A DNA stretch of 64,000 bases, from contig JBALVY010000010.1 in NCBI GenBank assembly GCA_036960375.1, forward strand, positions 62,001 to 126,000, in the 5' to 3' direction. A program made the translations under genes and the position numbers. Below, piece by piece: positions 44,080 to 52,676 of the stretch. The DNA is from CAWVSB01 sp036960375 (lineage in GTDB: Bacteria; Pseudomonadota; Gammaproteobacteria; Pseudomonadales; CAWVSB01). The number at the start of each line of letters is the position of its first letter. The stretch's first letter is position 1. The notes beneath the pieces are model-generated. The model did not search any database. It had not been told where the DNA came from and worked only from the letters and a program-made list of their open reading frames with translations.

Positions 44080-44288
44080 TAATAGCTCCTGGAAATTTTC
44101 GATACTGTAAAATCAATACAGCATAGCACGGCCTTCTCAGTCTGTGCGCGCAGCCATAGCAGCCGGCACTTTCTTAAAACCGTTTACCATAATGGAGCGA
44201 ATACACTGCGGTTTATCAAGCAAAAATCCAGCATGATTTGAGTTACCTTTCCCGCCAATAGCCCGCTATTACGGTTCGTATTGATAGC
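44080..44288. other. Intergenic region between the TfoX-like and DUF924 genes
   Basis: About 210 bp. It contains a LexA-like sequence with wrong spacing (see rejected list) and no gene. No strong terminator hairpin was seen. Confidence 0.45.
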
Positions 44289-44906
44289 CTATTGCCCAAA
44301 TCGATTGCCACCGCCGCTCATATACTGCAACTCAGCAGCTGTAGACTCTCGCTGCAGAATAAGATTTCGGTGAGGAAAGCGCCCGAACTCATTGACGATA
44401 TCGTAATGCTGAATTGCCCAGTCAACACTACCCTGTACTTGACCCTTACGATCATCTGGCACCTGATCCAGTAGGGTCTTAAACAACGCTACACACTGAA
44501 GCTGATCGGCAGTATTTTCTGAGTGTTCCAGAGGCATGTACAGAAAACCCTGTTCTGCAGGACTTAACTGCAGGTGCTCGCCAGCCTCGAGCGTTTTTTT
44601 CACCAAAGCCAATGCCCGCGCATCACCAGCAAAAGCCTGCGCTGAGCCGCGGTATACATTGCGAGTAAACTGATCAAGTAAAATAATTAACGACAAGCGC
44701 GAGGGCAATTCAGCCTCCCACTCTGTTAAATCGCCGGCCAATGCCTGCTCAATCAAACTGCCAAAAAACCTACTAATTTGTCTATCTGCCTCTTCTCCAC
44801 CCATAAACCAGAGACGATTTTTCTCTTTCGTTGCAAAACCCTGCTCGTCTAATTCACCCAACCAGAATTCTCTGATCATTTGCCAGGACAGTTTTTTGTC
44901 ATTCAT
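44289..44906 (-). CDS. DUF924-family protein
   Basis: 205 aa, helical, TPR-like fold. DUF924 landmarks are MIREFWLGELDEQGF, LILLDQFTRNVYRGSAQAFA, MPLEHSENTADQLQCV and NEFGRFPHRNLILQRES. Function unknown. I use the ATG at 44906, preceded by GAGG; an upstream in-frame ATG at 44942 would add 12 residues. Confidence 0.88.
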   Translation of the reverse strand: MNDKKLSWQMIREFWLGELDEQGFATKEKNRLWFMGGEEADRQISRFFGSLIEQALAGDLTEWEAELPSRLSLIILLDQFTRNVYRGSAQAFAGDARALALVKKTLEAGEHLQLSPAEQGFLYMPLEHSENTADQLQCVALFKTLLDQVPDDRKGQVQGSVDWAIQHYDIVNEFGRFPHRNLILQRESTAAELQYMSGGGNRFGQ

Positions 44907-44973
44907 CGAATGATCCTCTTTGTCGATGCTCCCTCTGTGCACTACAATATAGCATCGCTAATGGAGCTCTGTT

Positions 44974-45282
44974 ATGAGAAGCTACAATATCCGCCAGGCT
45001 ATCGCCGTTGCCGTAATTTCAGCAACGTCTACCGTCTTGCTGCTCGAATTTTACGGATATATCGAACATGCAGAAGCTGTTGCGGATAACGCATTTGGTG
45101 AATTTCACTCAGTTCTCCCTGTCGAGGGTAAAGACTACCGCATGTCTCACAAAGAAAGCCCTCACGGAGTCAGCTGTGAACAGGGCTACGCCATGGTGTT
45201 CACTCAGACCAAAACGGGCGACATCATCAAAAGCCTGCTAGTTGATAGCAGTAACCGCGGTATGTACTGCGCGTCCGACTAA
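44974..45282 (+). CDS. Small membrane-anchored or secreted hypothetical protein
   Basis: 102 aa with one N-terminal hydrophobic segment (AIAVAVISATSTVLLLEFYG) that could be an uncleaved signal or an anchor. The rest is a small domain with two cysteines (GVSCEQGYAMVF and GMYCASD), so a disulfide outside the cytosol is plausible. I recognise no family. It lies 70 bp before gshA on the same strand and is divergent from the DUF924 gene. Confidence 0.65.
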   Translation: MRSYNIRQAIAVAVISATSTVLLLEFYGYIEHAEAVADNAFGEFHSVLPVEGKDYRMSHKESPHGVSCEQGYAMVFTQTKTGDIIKSLLVDSSNRGMYCASD

Positions 45283-45352
45283 TCCACTTTTGTATTGAGC
45301 GTCAACGGCCATACACTGGTAAACTATCGTATTCATATGGAAGGGGAATGAC

Positions 45353-46930
45353 TTGTCAAACACATTAGAACGGCGCCTGCAGCAGCTCAAGGGCGACGCC
45401 GCGGCAAGCCTGAAGAATATCACCCGTGGCATAGAGAAAGAGAGCCTGCGGGTAACCCCTGAAGGTCAGTTGGCGCAAACCGAGCACCCGGCCAGCCTTG
45501 GCGCCGCACTGTGTAACCCTTATATCACTACCGACTACTCCGAGGCCTTGCTTGAGTTTATTACTCCCGCCTACCAACAACCGGAACAACCACTGGCCAT
45601 GCTGGAAGACATTCATCGTTTTACCTATAGCCAGCTGGACAATGAATTACTGTGGACGGCCAGCATGCCCTGTGTGCTAAACCGAGACGAAGACATTCCC
45701 GTTGCCCGCTACGGCGACTCCAATATTGGTACTATGAAAACCGCATATAGGATCGGGCTCGGTCACCGTTATGGCCGTGCGATGCAAACCATTGCGGGCA
45801 TACATTACAATTTTTCACTGCCCGAGGCTTTCTGGCCCTACTGGGCCGAAGGCGAACAATTGGCCGAAGATACCGCCTCAATCAAAACAACAGCTTATTT
45901 CAGTCTGATTAGGAATTTTCATCGCTATTCCTGGTTACTGCTATACCTGTTTGGCGCATCGCCTGCCGTGTGTAAAACCTTTCTTCAAGGTCGCGATCAC
46001 CAATTACAGAACCATGGTAATGGCACACTGTATCTGCCTTACGCAACGGCATTGAGAATGGGCAATCTGGGTTATTCTAGCAGCGCGCAGGACAGCCTCG
46101 TGGTCTGTTACAACCAACTTGATACCTATATCAGCACACTGCGCTCCGCATTGACCGAAACCCACCAGGACTACGATAAAATCGGCCTGAAAGATGAAGT
46201 GGGTAATTATAAACAGCTCAGCACGGGGCTGTTGCAAATAGAAAACGAGTTTTATTCAACTGTACGCCCCAAGCGAGTTACCGAAGCAGGAGAAACCCCC
46301 ATTCATGCGCTGGAACAAAAAGGCATCGAATATGTCGAAATCCGCCTGCTGGATATTAACCCGTTTTTACCCATGGGGATGGATCAAACTGAAATCGATT
46401 TTATGGATTGCTTCCTGATTTACTGTCTGCTCGAAGACAGCCCTCAATTTGACCCACAGACAGTTCACAACAACCAAAACAACCTGACATTAACGGTTAA
46501 TCAGGGCCGCGACCCTCAATTGACATTAACCAAAAGTGACGAGCAAATATTACTACATGACTGGGGCAGTCAAATACTCGAAGCTATGAAACCGGTTGCT
46601 GATATGCTCGACAAAACTAACAACAATACTTGTTACAGCAACGCCCTGTCGGCCCAACAGGCCAAAATAGCAGACAGCGAGCTAACGCCATCGGCACAGG
46701 TACTCAATGAGCTCAACGAAACAAATAGCAGCTATTACCACTTTGCCCTTAAGCAATCACGAAGCCATGCCAGCTATTTTGCAAGCCAGCAACTCAGCCC
46801 TGAAAAAATGGCCGAATTTGAACTGGCGGCAGGCCAATCGCACCAGCATCAGGCGGAAATAGAACAAGGCGACGGCGTTGGCTTCGATGAATTCCTCGCT
46901 CAATATTATTCACAGTACGACAACAAGTAG
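45353..46930 (+). CDS. gshA: Glutamate-cysteine ligase
   Basis: First enzyme of glutathione synthesis, ATP-dependent, 525 aa, the gammaproteobacterial GshA type. Landmarks are ITRGIEKESLRVTPEGQLA, TTDYSEALLEFITP, RIGLGHRYGRAMQTIAGIHY and IEYVEIRLLDINPF. The start is a TTG at 45353 with AAGGGG 7 bp upstream, giving MSNTLERRLQQLKGD; no ATG fits better. The stop overlaps the GTG start of acpH. Confidence 0.95.
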   Translation: MSNTLERRLQQLKGDAAASLKNITRGIEKESLRVTPEGQLAQTEHPASLGAALCNPYITTDYSEALLEFITPAYQQPEQPLAMLEDIHRFTYSQLDNELLWTASMPCVLNRDEDIPVARYGDSNIGTMKTAYRIGLGHRYGRAMQTIAGIHYNFSLPEAFWPYWAEGEQLAEDTASIKTTAYFSLIRNFHRYSWLLLYLFGASPAVCKTFLQGRDHQLQNHGNGTLYLPYATALRMGNLGYSSSAQDSLVVCYNQLDTYISTLRSALTETHQDYDKIGLKDEVGNYKQLSTGLLQIENEFYSTVRPKRVTEAGETPIHALEQKGIEYVEIRLLDINPFLPMGMDQTEIDFMDCFLIYCLLEDSPQFDPQTVHNNQNNLTLTVNQGRDPQLTLTKSDEQILLHDWGSQILEAMKPVADMLDKTNNNTCYSNALSAQQAKIADSELTPSAQVLNELNETNSSYYHFALKQSRSHASYFASQQLSPEKMAEFELAAGQSHQHQAEIEQGDGVGFDEFLAQYYSQYDNK

Positions 46931-47511
46931 TGAACTATCTGGCTCATTTTCATCTAGCCGGAACCAATGAAAACTATATTGTCGGAGCTTTATTAGGGGA
47001 TTTTGTAAAAGGTTCGCTTGCTGGCAGTGAGCTACCCGCTGAAATAAATACCGGTATTAAACTGCACCGACAAATAGACGGCTTTACCCAACGGCAGCCC
47101 AGCGTAGACAAAAAGACCTATGACGGCCCATGGCGCCGCTATGGTGGGATACTGGAAGACGTCATCAGCGATTATTTCCTCAGCCGTGCCTGGAGTGATT
47201 ATCACCCCCGTCAACTTGAACAATACGCAGACGACGTTTATCACATATTACAGACCAACAATCATCACCTTAACGAAAAAGCACTCAACTTCGCCCAGAG
47301 GATGAGTGAATATAACCTACTCTGTCGCTACCGTGACTGGTCGTCGATAGATCGCACATTGACCAGCATTGGCCAACGCTTGAAAAGAGACAACCCGTTA
47401 CATCAGGCGGCCGATTATCTATGGCCGCATCGCGCGCAATTGGAAGACAATTTTCATGCAGACTACCCTGCGCTGATTACTTTCGCGACTCAATGGCGAG
47501 ATAATCAGTAA
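46930..47511 (+). CDS. acpH: ACP phosphodiesterase (DUF479)
   Basis: 193-aa protein of the AcpH/DUF479 family, which removes phosphopantetheine from acyl carrier protein. Landmarks are MNYLAHFHLAGTNENYIVG, LLGDFVKG, IKLHRQIDGFTQRQP and LEDVISDYFLSRAW. It starts at a GTG that overlaps the gshA stop (TAGTG), so it is translationally coupled, though the two functions are not obviously linked. Confidence 0.9.
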   Translation: MNYLAHFHLAGTNENYIVGALLGDFVKGSLAGSELPAEINTGIKLHRQIDGFTQRQPSVDKKTYDGPWRRYGGILEDVISDYFLSRAWSDYHPRQLEQYADDVYHILQTNNHHLNEKALNFAQRMSEYNLLCRYRDWSSIDRTLTSIGQRLKRDNPLHQAADYLWPHRAQLEDNFHADYPALITFATQWRDNQ

Positions 47512-47585
47512 GCCGATGTCCAGACTTGTGCAACAGCACACAATACTCTACCTTAAGCTCAATTTTATTAGCTCGGAACAATACC

Positions 47586-48080
47586 ATGACACTACCCCGC
47601 CCTCGCCTCATCAACCTGCTGATCTTTATAGCTACCAGCGGATTAATGTCAGTAGGATTCATCATGGAGCACCAAATGGGGCTGGAACCCTGCCCTCTGT
47701 GCATGACCCAACGGATATTTATTGTACTGACCGGTTTCTTCGGTTTACTGGCATTCCTGCATAATCCTGGCCTGCGCGGTACACAAATATACGGCACGGC
47801 CACCCTGCTTAGTGCCTTAACCGGTGGCGGGTTCTCTATCCGTCAGCTTTATCTGCAAAGCTTGCCCGAAGACCTTGTCCCCGCCTGCGGTCCCAGCTTG
47901 TCGTATATTCTGGACACCTTTCCACTGGCTCATGCGCTGAAGCTGATGCTGACAGGGGACGGTAACTGCGCTGAGGTAGCCTGGACCTTTATGGGTATCA
48001 GCATACCGGGCTGGACGCTGGTTGCTTTTGCAGCCCTGGCAGGCATAAGCATCTGGCAAATTGTTCGATCCTCACGCTAG
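47586..48080 (+). CDS. dsbB: Disulfide bond formation protein B
   Basis: Inner-membrane quinone reductase that reoxidises DsbA; 164 aa, four helices. The first redox pair is in LEPCPLCMTQR, the second pair is Cys in LVPACGPSL and GNCAEVAW, matching the two periplasmic loops. The ATG at 47586 gives MTLPRPRLINLL; an upstream in-frame start would add 20 residues. dsbA is not in the window. Confidence 0.92.
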   Translation: MTLPRPRLINLLIFIATSGLMSVGFIMEHQMGLEPCPLCMTQRIFIVLTGFFGLLAFLHNPGLRGTQIYGTATLLSALTGGGFSIRQLYLQSLPEDLVPACGPSLSYILDTFPLAHALKLMLTGDGNCAEVAWTFMGISIPGWTLVAFAALAGISIWQIVRSSR

Positions 48081-48142
48081 TGCATTGCGTCGAAGACACT
48101 ATCAGCGTAGTATTTTGCTAATAATGTAACGGATGTAAAAAC

Positions 48143-48610
48143 ATGCAAGATACGGGCAGTACAGTACAAGAGACATGGCACAACGTGGAGGAACTTCTCA
48201 ATCGCTGGCTAGATGAGCGTAAACAATTACTGGTGCGTTACTGCCATTTTAGTGATGATCCACAGACCGCCCCCCGCTGGATGGACGTATCACGGTTCTG
48301 CCAGATCCTGATGGACTATATGAGTGCCGGACATTTTGAGGTATTTGATGAATTGGTGGCCGAAGCCGCTGTTTTCCAGGATGGCACTGACGAGGTAGCC
48401 GAAAAACTTTACCCAAAAATTCACGCTACTACGGAATTAGCTCTGGCTTTCAACGATAAATATGCCGACGAAGAGGCTTGGGAGACAGCCACCGGTGATT
48501 TTCCGCGCGATGTCTCCACGCTGGGAGAAACACTCACCAGCCGCTTTGACCTGGAAGATAAATTGATTGCCGTTCTTCACGAGTCACACCGCCCTGCGGC
48601 TAACGCGTAG
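48143..48610 (+). CDS. rsd: Rsd/AlgQ-family anti-sigma70 regulator
   Basis: 155-aa all-helical protein that binds sigma70 and in Pseudomonas (AlgQ) affects alginate genes. Landmarks are VEELLNRWLDERKQLLVRYC, RFCQILMDYMSAGHFEVFDEL and YPKIHATTELALAFNDKY. With 6S RNA also in this window, two sigma70-directed modulators are encoded here, though 30 kb apart. The operon ends in a strong terminator. Confidence 0.9.
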   Translation: MQDTGSTVQETWHNVEELLNRWLDERKQLLVRYCHFSDDPQTAPRWMDVSRFCQILMDYMSAGHFEVFDELVAEAAVFQDGTDEVAEKLYPKIHATTELALAFNDKYADEEAWETATGDFPRDVSTLGETLTSRFDLEDKLIAVLHESHRPAANA

Positions 48611-48651
48611 CTGAACTGACTGAAAGCCCGCAACAAAACCCACTTGCATAA

Positions 48652-48680
48652 AAAAACGGAGCCATTATGGCTCCGTTTTT
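48652..48680. terminator. Bidirectional intrinsic terminator between rsd and the FKBP gene
   Basis: AAAAACGGAGCCA (48652-48664), 3-nt loop TTA, TGGCTCCGTTTTT (48668-48680). The 13-bp stem is flanked by A-run and T-run, so it works for both the rsd transcript (plus) and the FKBP lipoprotein transcript (minus). Confidence 0.95.
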
Positions 48681-48691
48681 CTATTGACTAG

Positions 48692-49474
48692 TTACTCTGC
48701 AGCTACTGGTGCCGCTAGAGCCACCTGCTCTGCAATAGACAACAAATCTACTTCAAAGATCAAAGTAGAGTTAGGACCGATAGGCCCTGTTCCGCCATTG
48801 CCATAAGCAAGCTCTGAAGGGATATACAACTCATACTTGGAGCCTACCTTCATTAACTGAAGCGCCTCCGTCCAGCCTGCTATTACAGCATTAACCGGAA
48901 AACTCGCTGGTTCACCACGGCTATACGAACTATCAAACTCCGTTCCGTCGATCAGAGTCCCTTTATAGTTAACCGTTACCGTATCTTCGGCTGTTGGCAT
49001 GGCACCATCGCCGGCTACCAACACTTTGTACTGCAAACCGGTTTCAGTCGTCACGACACCTTCTTTTGTTGCATTTTCGGCCAAATAGGCCAATCCCGCT
49101 GACTCGTTTTCACCTCCGGCCACGGCGGCTTCTGCCTCAGCTTTGGCTTGCAAAGTCGCCATCACATTCTTGCTGGCCTCCAACAAAACGTCTTCTGCAA
49201 TTTGGGGATCATTACCCGCAATGCCGTCAGTAATACCGGCAGTGAGTGCATCAATATCGACATCAAATCCGCTGCCGCCGAGCTGACCACCCAGATTCAT
49301 ACCCATGCCGTAGGATAATTTTTGCTCGTCAGTAGCAAAAGCCGTAGCCACCACAGGTTCAGCTGCAACCTCTACTTCTACTTCTACTTCTACTGCCTTA
49401 TCGGCAGGTTTATCACAAGCGACTAATGCTACAGCCATCAGGCTAACAGCGGTTAATTTAACTATTTTTTGCAT
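48692..49474 (-). CDS. FKBP-type peptidyl-prolyl isomerase lipoprotein
   Basis: 260-aa predicted lipoprotein (lipobox MAVALVACDKP, Cys near residue 20). A low-complexity run (EVEVEVEVAAEP) leads into the dimerising helical domain (EQKLSYGMGMNLGGQLGG), and the FKBP catalytic domain is C-terminal (TVNYKGTLIDGTEFDSSYSR, VIAGWTEALQLMKVGSKYEL). This is the FkpA/FklB/Mip layout. The ATG at 49474 has AGGAAG upstream; an earlier in-frame start would add 13 residues. It ends at a shared terminator with rsd. Confidence 0.92.
   Translation of the reverse strand: MQKIVKLTAVSLMAVALVACDKPADKAVEVEVEVEVAAEPVVATAFATDEQKLSYGMGMNLGGQLGGSGFDVDIDALTAGITDGIAGNDPQIAEDVLLEASKNVMATLQAKAEAEAAVAGGENESAGLAYLAENATKEGVVTTETGLQYKVLVAGDGAMPTAEDTVTVNYKGTLIDGTEFDSSYSRGEPASFPVNAVIAGWTEALQLMKVGSKYELYIPSELAYGNGGTGPIGPNSTLIFEVDLLSIAEQVALAAPVAAE
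49371..49394 (-). repeat. Hexanucleotide tandem repeat in the FKBP lipoprotein gene
   Basis: Four exact copies of TCTACT (plus strand), encoding Glu-Val repeats in the linker of the FKBP lipoprotein. Unit length is a multiple of three, so slippage would change the linker length without breaking the frame. Confidence 0.8.
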
Positions 49475-49519
49475 GTTGCTTCCTTTAAGTTTCAGGCCGC
49501 TTAAAGCGGTCATGGTAAA

Positions 49520-50053
49520 TCAGCAGGTATGACCTGCGATATCTTCTTGCAATTGACTCTCCGTCATATCGGGAAATGCCACTACAAATAAATTCTTAAT
49601 TTCGTGCCACTCGAGCGCTCTGGATAATTGTAACTGCCCATAATCACTCAAATTCTGGTACAGAGTATACGGGCCTGGTGCAGCCGGCATTATATGCGAC
49701 TTAAGCAAATGATACATATGATCCTGCTGTACTTCTTCTGCCGCTATTTCAGCCTGCTTGATCTGCTCGCGTACCTGCTGGGCTCCAAGCAGATCAAAAC
49801 CCTTAATGGCGCGCCGCAACTGACGCAGCGGCACAATACCTTCGGCATGCCATTTTTGCAGCTCACTATTGGACAACAATTTTGTCAAAAATTCCCTGTT
49901 CAGCTGTAAACCCTCTTCGCCGCCCCAACAACACAGCAGAAGCAGGTTAACATCCAGTTTCAATACGTCCTGAAGATACAGCAAGGCGCTCTCGGCACCT
50001 GGTCGGGCATAAAACTCCAATGAGTAACGCCACAAAGGATTTGCTTCACTCAC
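49520..50053 (-). CDS. TIGR02444-type conserved protein
   Basis: About 177 aa. It matches the TIGR02444 family by NPLWRYSLEFYARPGAESA, LLYLQDVLKLDVNLLLLCCW and LRRAIKGFDLLGAQQV; many gammaproteobacteria carry it next to an ABC-F gene. Function unknown. The start is set at the GTG at 50053 (VSEANPLWRYSL) because it gives the family-typical beginning; a longer frame extends to 50197 but would overlap the divergent gene, and the ribosome-binding site is weak. It is close to, and on the same strand as, the FKBP gene. Confidence 0.78.
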   Translation of the reverse strand: MSEANPLWRYSLEFYARPGAESALLYLQDVLKLDVNLLLLCCWGGEEGLQLNREFLTKLLSNSELQKWHAEGIVPLRQLRRAIKGFDLLGAQQVREQIKQAEIAAEEVQQDHMYHLLKSHIMPAAPGPYTLYQNLSDYGQLQLSRALEWHEIKNLFVVAFPDMTESQLQEDIAGHTC

Positions 50054-50126
50054 TAGCACACCAAATTTCACAGTTAAGAAAAGAATGCAGCTTAAAACGA
50101 TGCGAGCCCTGTTACAATGCGCGACC

Positions 50127-52010
50127 ATGATATCTATACAAAACATCACATTACGGCGCGGCACCAAGGTGCTCTTCAGTTCAGCCGACATCACCATTCA
50201 CGATGGCGAAAGCATCGGTGTGACGGGTACTAACGGCTGCGGAAAATCCTCTTTATTCGCCCTGTTAACTGGCGAACTGGGTGCCGATAGCGGCGACTTG
50301 CAGATTCCGAGGAATTGGCGCATTACGCTGATGTCGCAAGAAGTTGAGGCCACTAAGCGCTCAGCACTAGACTATGTCATTGATGGTGACAAAACGTTAC
50401 GCGGGTTGCAGCAAGAACTGGCAGAGGCAGAAGCCAGCGAAGATAATCACGCTATTGCGCACCTGCACGCCGCTCTGGAAAGCCACGACGGCTATACCGC
50501 AGTAAGCCGCGCTCAACAACTATTAGCGGGCCTGGGCTTTGCGGATGCCGATCAACATAGGCCGGTAACAGATTTTTCCGGTGGTTGGCGTATCCGACTC
50601 AACCTGGCGCAAACCCTGATGTGCCCGTCAGACCTGATGTTGCTGGACGAACCCACCAATCACCTCGACCTGGATACCGTTGGATGGCTCGAGCAATGGC
50701 TGCGCCGCTACTCTGGCACCTTACTGATCATATCTCATGACAGGGATTTCCTTGACGCCGTGACCCAGCGCACCCTGCAATTTGAATCAGGCAAACTGCA
50801 TATATACAAAGGTAATTACTCGGCCGCAGAGCGGCAGCGCGCCGAACGCTTGTCACAGCAGCAAGCGATGTATGAAAAACAGCAAACACGTATTGCTGAA
50901 ATTGACGCCTTTGTCAGACGCTTTCGCGCCAAGGCCACCAAAGCCAAACAAGCCCAAAGTCGGCTGAAGGAGCTTGACCGCCTAGAGCGCATTGAGGCAG
51001 CTCATGTCGATTCACCATTTTCCTTCAAGATTCCCTGCCATGACAGGATGTCTGACCCACTGCTCAACATAGCCCGCTGCGATCTGGGTTACGGCGACAA
51101 CGTCATTGTCCGCCAGGCCAACCTGGGCATCCGCCCGGGTGATCGCTTTGGTATTCTAGGTGCCAACGGTGCGGGTAAATCGACCCTATTGAAAACGGTG
51201 GCCGGGCTGCAGCCAGCGATAAGTGGCGATCGAGTTTGCGGCGAACATTTACGTATAGGTTATTTCTCCCAGCACCAACTGGAAGCGCTGGATCTGGATG
51301 CCACAGCCCTGTTACACCTGCAACGCCTTAACGAAAAGGCTCGTGAACAGGAGATCCGCAACTTCCTCGGCGGCTTCGGCTTTCCCGGAGAAACAGCCGA
51401 TGCGGACATAAAACCCTTTTCGGGTGGTGAAAAAGCCCGGCTAGCGCTGGCAATTATCGCTTGGCAGAAGCCTAATCTTTTGATTTTGGACGAACCTACC
51501 AACCACCTGGATCTGGAAATGCGCCATGCACTTACTGTGGCATTACAAACCTATGAGGGTGCGGTACTGGTTGTCTCACACGACCGGCACTTGCTCAAAA
51601 ATACGGTAGACCAGCTATTGTGGGTACACAACGGCAAACTGGACGATTTTGACGGTACGCTGGAAGATTACCAGAACCGCATGACGCAAACCCTGAAGTC
51701 CAACGGCGCGTCGGGGTCGCGTCCGGACGAAAAAAAGGCGCGTCGCCAGCAAGCTGCCGAGTTGCGCAAGTCCTTACAGCCGCTCAAAAATGCGCTAAAG
51801 AAACTGGAAAAAGCCATGCAAAAAAATGCCGAGAAGCTGCAAGACCTTGAAGCCGCCTTGGCAGACCCCTCATTATATGAGGCGGGTAATCATGTTCTGC
51901 TGCAAACCCTGCTGAAAGAACAGGGGCTGCATAGCAAACAACAGGAATCACTGGAAGAAGACTGGCTGGAACAACAAGAACAACTCGAAACCGCCGAGTC
52001 CGACCTATAA
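50127..52010 (+). CDS. ABC-F family ATPase (YheS-like)
   Basis: 627-aa soluble protein with two ABC domains. Walker A: GTNGCGKSSLFAL and GANGAGKSTLLKT; signatures SGGWRIRLNLAQ and SGGEKARLALAI; Walker B LMLLDEPTNHLDLDT and LLILDEPTNHLDLE. The linker between the domains is long and basic (RIAEIDAFVRRFRAKATK). ABC-F proteins act on the ribosome. I use the ATG at 50127 (MISIQNITLRRG); an upstream in-frame ATG is probably not used. It is convergent with elbB, with the two stops directly abutting. Confidence 0.92.
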   Translation: MISIQNITLRRGTKVLFSSADITIHDGESIGVTGTNGCGKSSLFALLTGELGADSGDLQIPRNWRITLMSQEVEATKRSALDYVIDGDKTLRGLQQELAEAEASEDNHAIAHLHAALESHDGYTAVSRAQQLLAGLGFADADQHRPVTDFSGGWRIRLNLAQTLMCPSDLMLLDEPTNHLDLDTVGWLEQWLRRYSGTLLIISHDRDFLDAVTQRTLQFESGKLHIYKGNYSAAERQRAERLSQQQAMYEKQQTRIAEIDAFVRRFRAKATKAKQAQSRLKELDRLERIEAAHVDSPFSFKIPCHDRMSDPLLNIARCDLGYGDNVIVRQANLGIRPGDRFGILGANGAGKSTLLKTVAGLQPAISGDRVCGEHLRIGYFSQHQLEALDLDATALLHLQRLNEKAREQEIRNFLGGFGFPGETADADIKPFSGGEKARLALAIIAWQKPNLLILDEPTNHLDLEMRHALTVALQTYEGAVLVVSHDRHLLKNTVDQLLWVHNGKLDDFDGTLEDYQNRMTQTLKSNGASGSRPDEKKARRQQAAELRKSLQPLKNALKKLEKAMQKNAEKLQDLEAALADPSLYEAGNHVLLQTLLKEQGLHSKQQESLEEDWLEQQEQLETAESDL

Positions 52011-52664
52011 TCAAGCAAGTTTCAATACTTCATCTACCAGCTTGTTAATGCCACTGGCCGCCTCAGCAATAGAGGAAGCCAACATATAGGCGGGCGTTGT
52101 TACATATTGGCGCTGCTGATCAATAACAATCTCATTGACCTTGCAGTCAACGTGCTCGCCGCCAGAGGCAGAAATAGCCGCAGCGGTGGCCTCATCAGAG
52201 CCGATAGTACATTGCACCCCCGCACCAAATATTTTTGCCGACATCGTTGGCGCAATACACATCAGACCAATAGGTTTACCGGCTTTATGCATAGCTTGAG
52301 CAAAAGTTAAAAAATCGGGCTGCACGCTTAAGCCAGCTCCGTTAACAGCAAAATCACTGAGATTCTTAGCTGCACCAAAACCGCCAGGTACAATTAGCGC
52401 ATCAAAATCATCTACCCTAGCCTCAACGATGTTCTTAATTTCACCCCGAGCCAGGCGCGCAGCTTCAACCAGCACGTTGCGTGACTCGCCCTCAACTACT
52501 TCGCCGCTAAGATGATTTACCACATGCATTTGCTCAATATCCGGGGCAAAACACTGATAATCAGCGCCCTCTTGGCTCAAACGTAAAAGTGTAATCACAC
52601 TTTCATAGATTTCGGAACCATCAAACACTCCGCAACCGGACAATACCACTGCAACCTTAGTCAT
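52011..52664 (-). CDS. elbB: ElbB-type isoprenoid biosynthesis glyoxalase
   Basis: 217-aa DJ-1/PfpI-fold protein. Landmarks are VVLSGCGVFDGSEIYESV, ALIVPGGFGAAKNLSDFA, IGLMCIAPTMSAKIFG (nucleophile Cys in LMCIAP) and VNEIVIDQQRQYVTTPAYML. E. coli ElbB has glyoxalase activity in vitro; the isoprenoid link is historical. It lies 12 bp downstream of the TVP38-reductase gene on the same strand. Confidence 0.92.
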   Translation of the reverse strand: MTKVAVVLSGCGVFDGSEIYESVITLLRLSQEGADYQCFAPDIEQMHVVNHLSGEVVEGESRNVLVEAARLARGEIKNIVEARVDDFDALIVPGGFGAAKNLSDFAVNGAGLSVQPDFLTFAQAMHKAGKPIGLMCIAPTMSAKIFGAGVQCTIGSDEATAAAISASGGEHVDCKVNEIVIDQQRQYVTTPAYMLASSIAEAASGINKLVDEVLKLA

Positions 52665-52676
52665 TTTTTCTCTCCG

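Noticed and set aside
44105..44121. LexA-like sequence CTG...CAG upstream of the TfoX-like gene
   Set aside because: The spacer is 11 bp, not 10, so it does not fit the SOS box.
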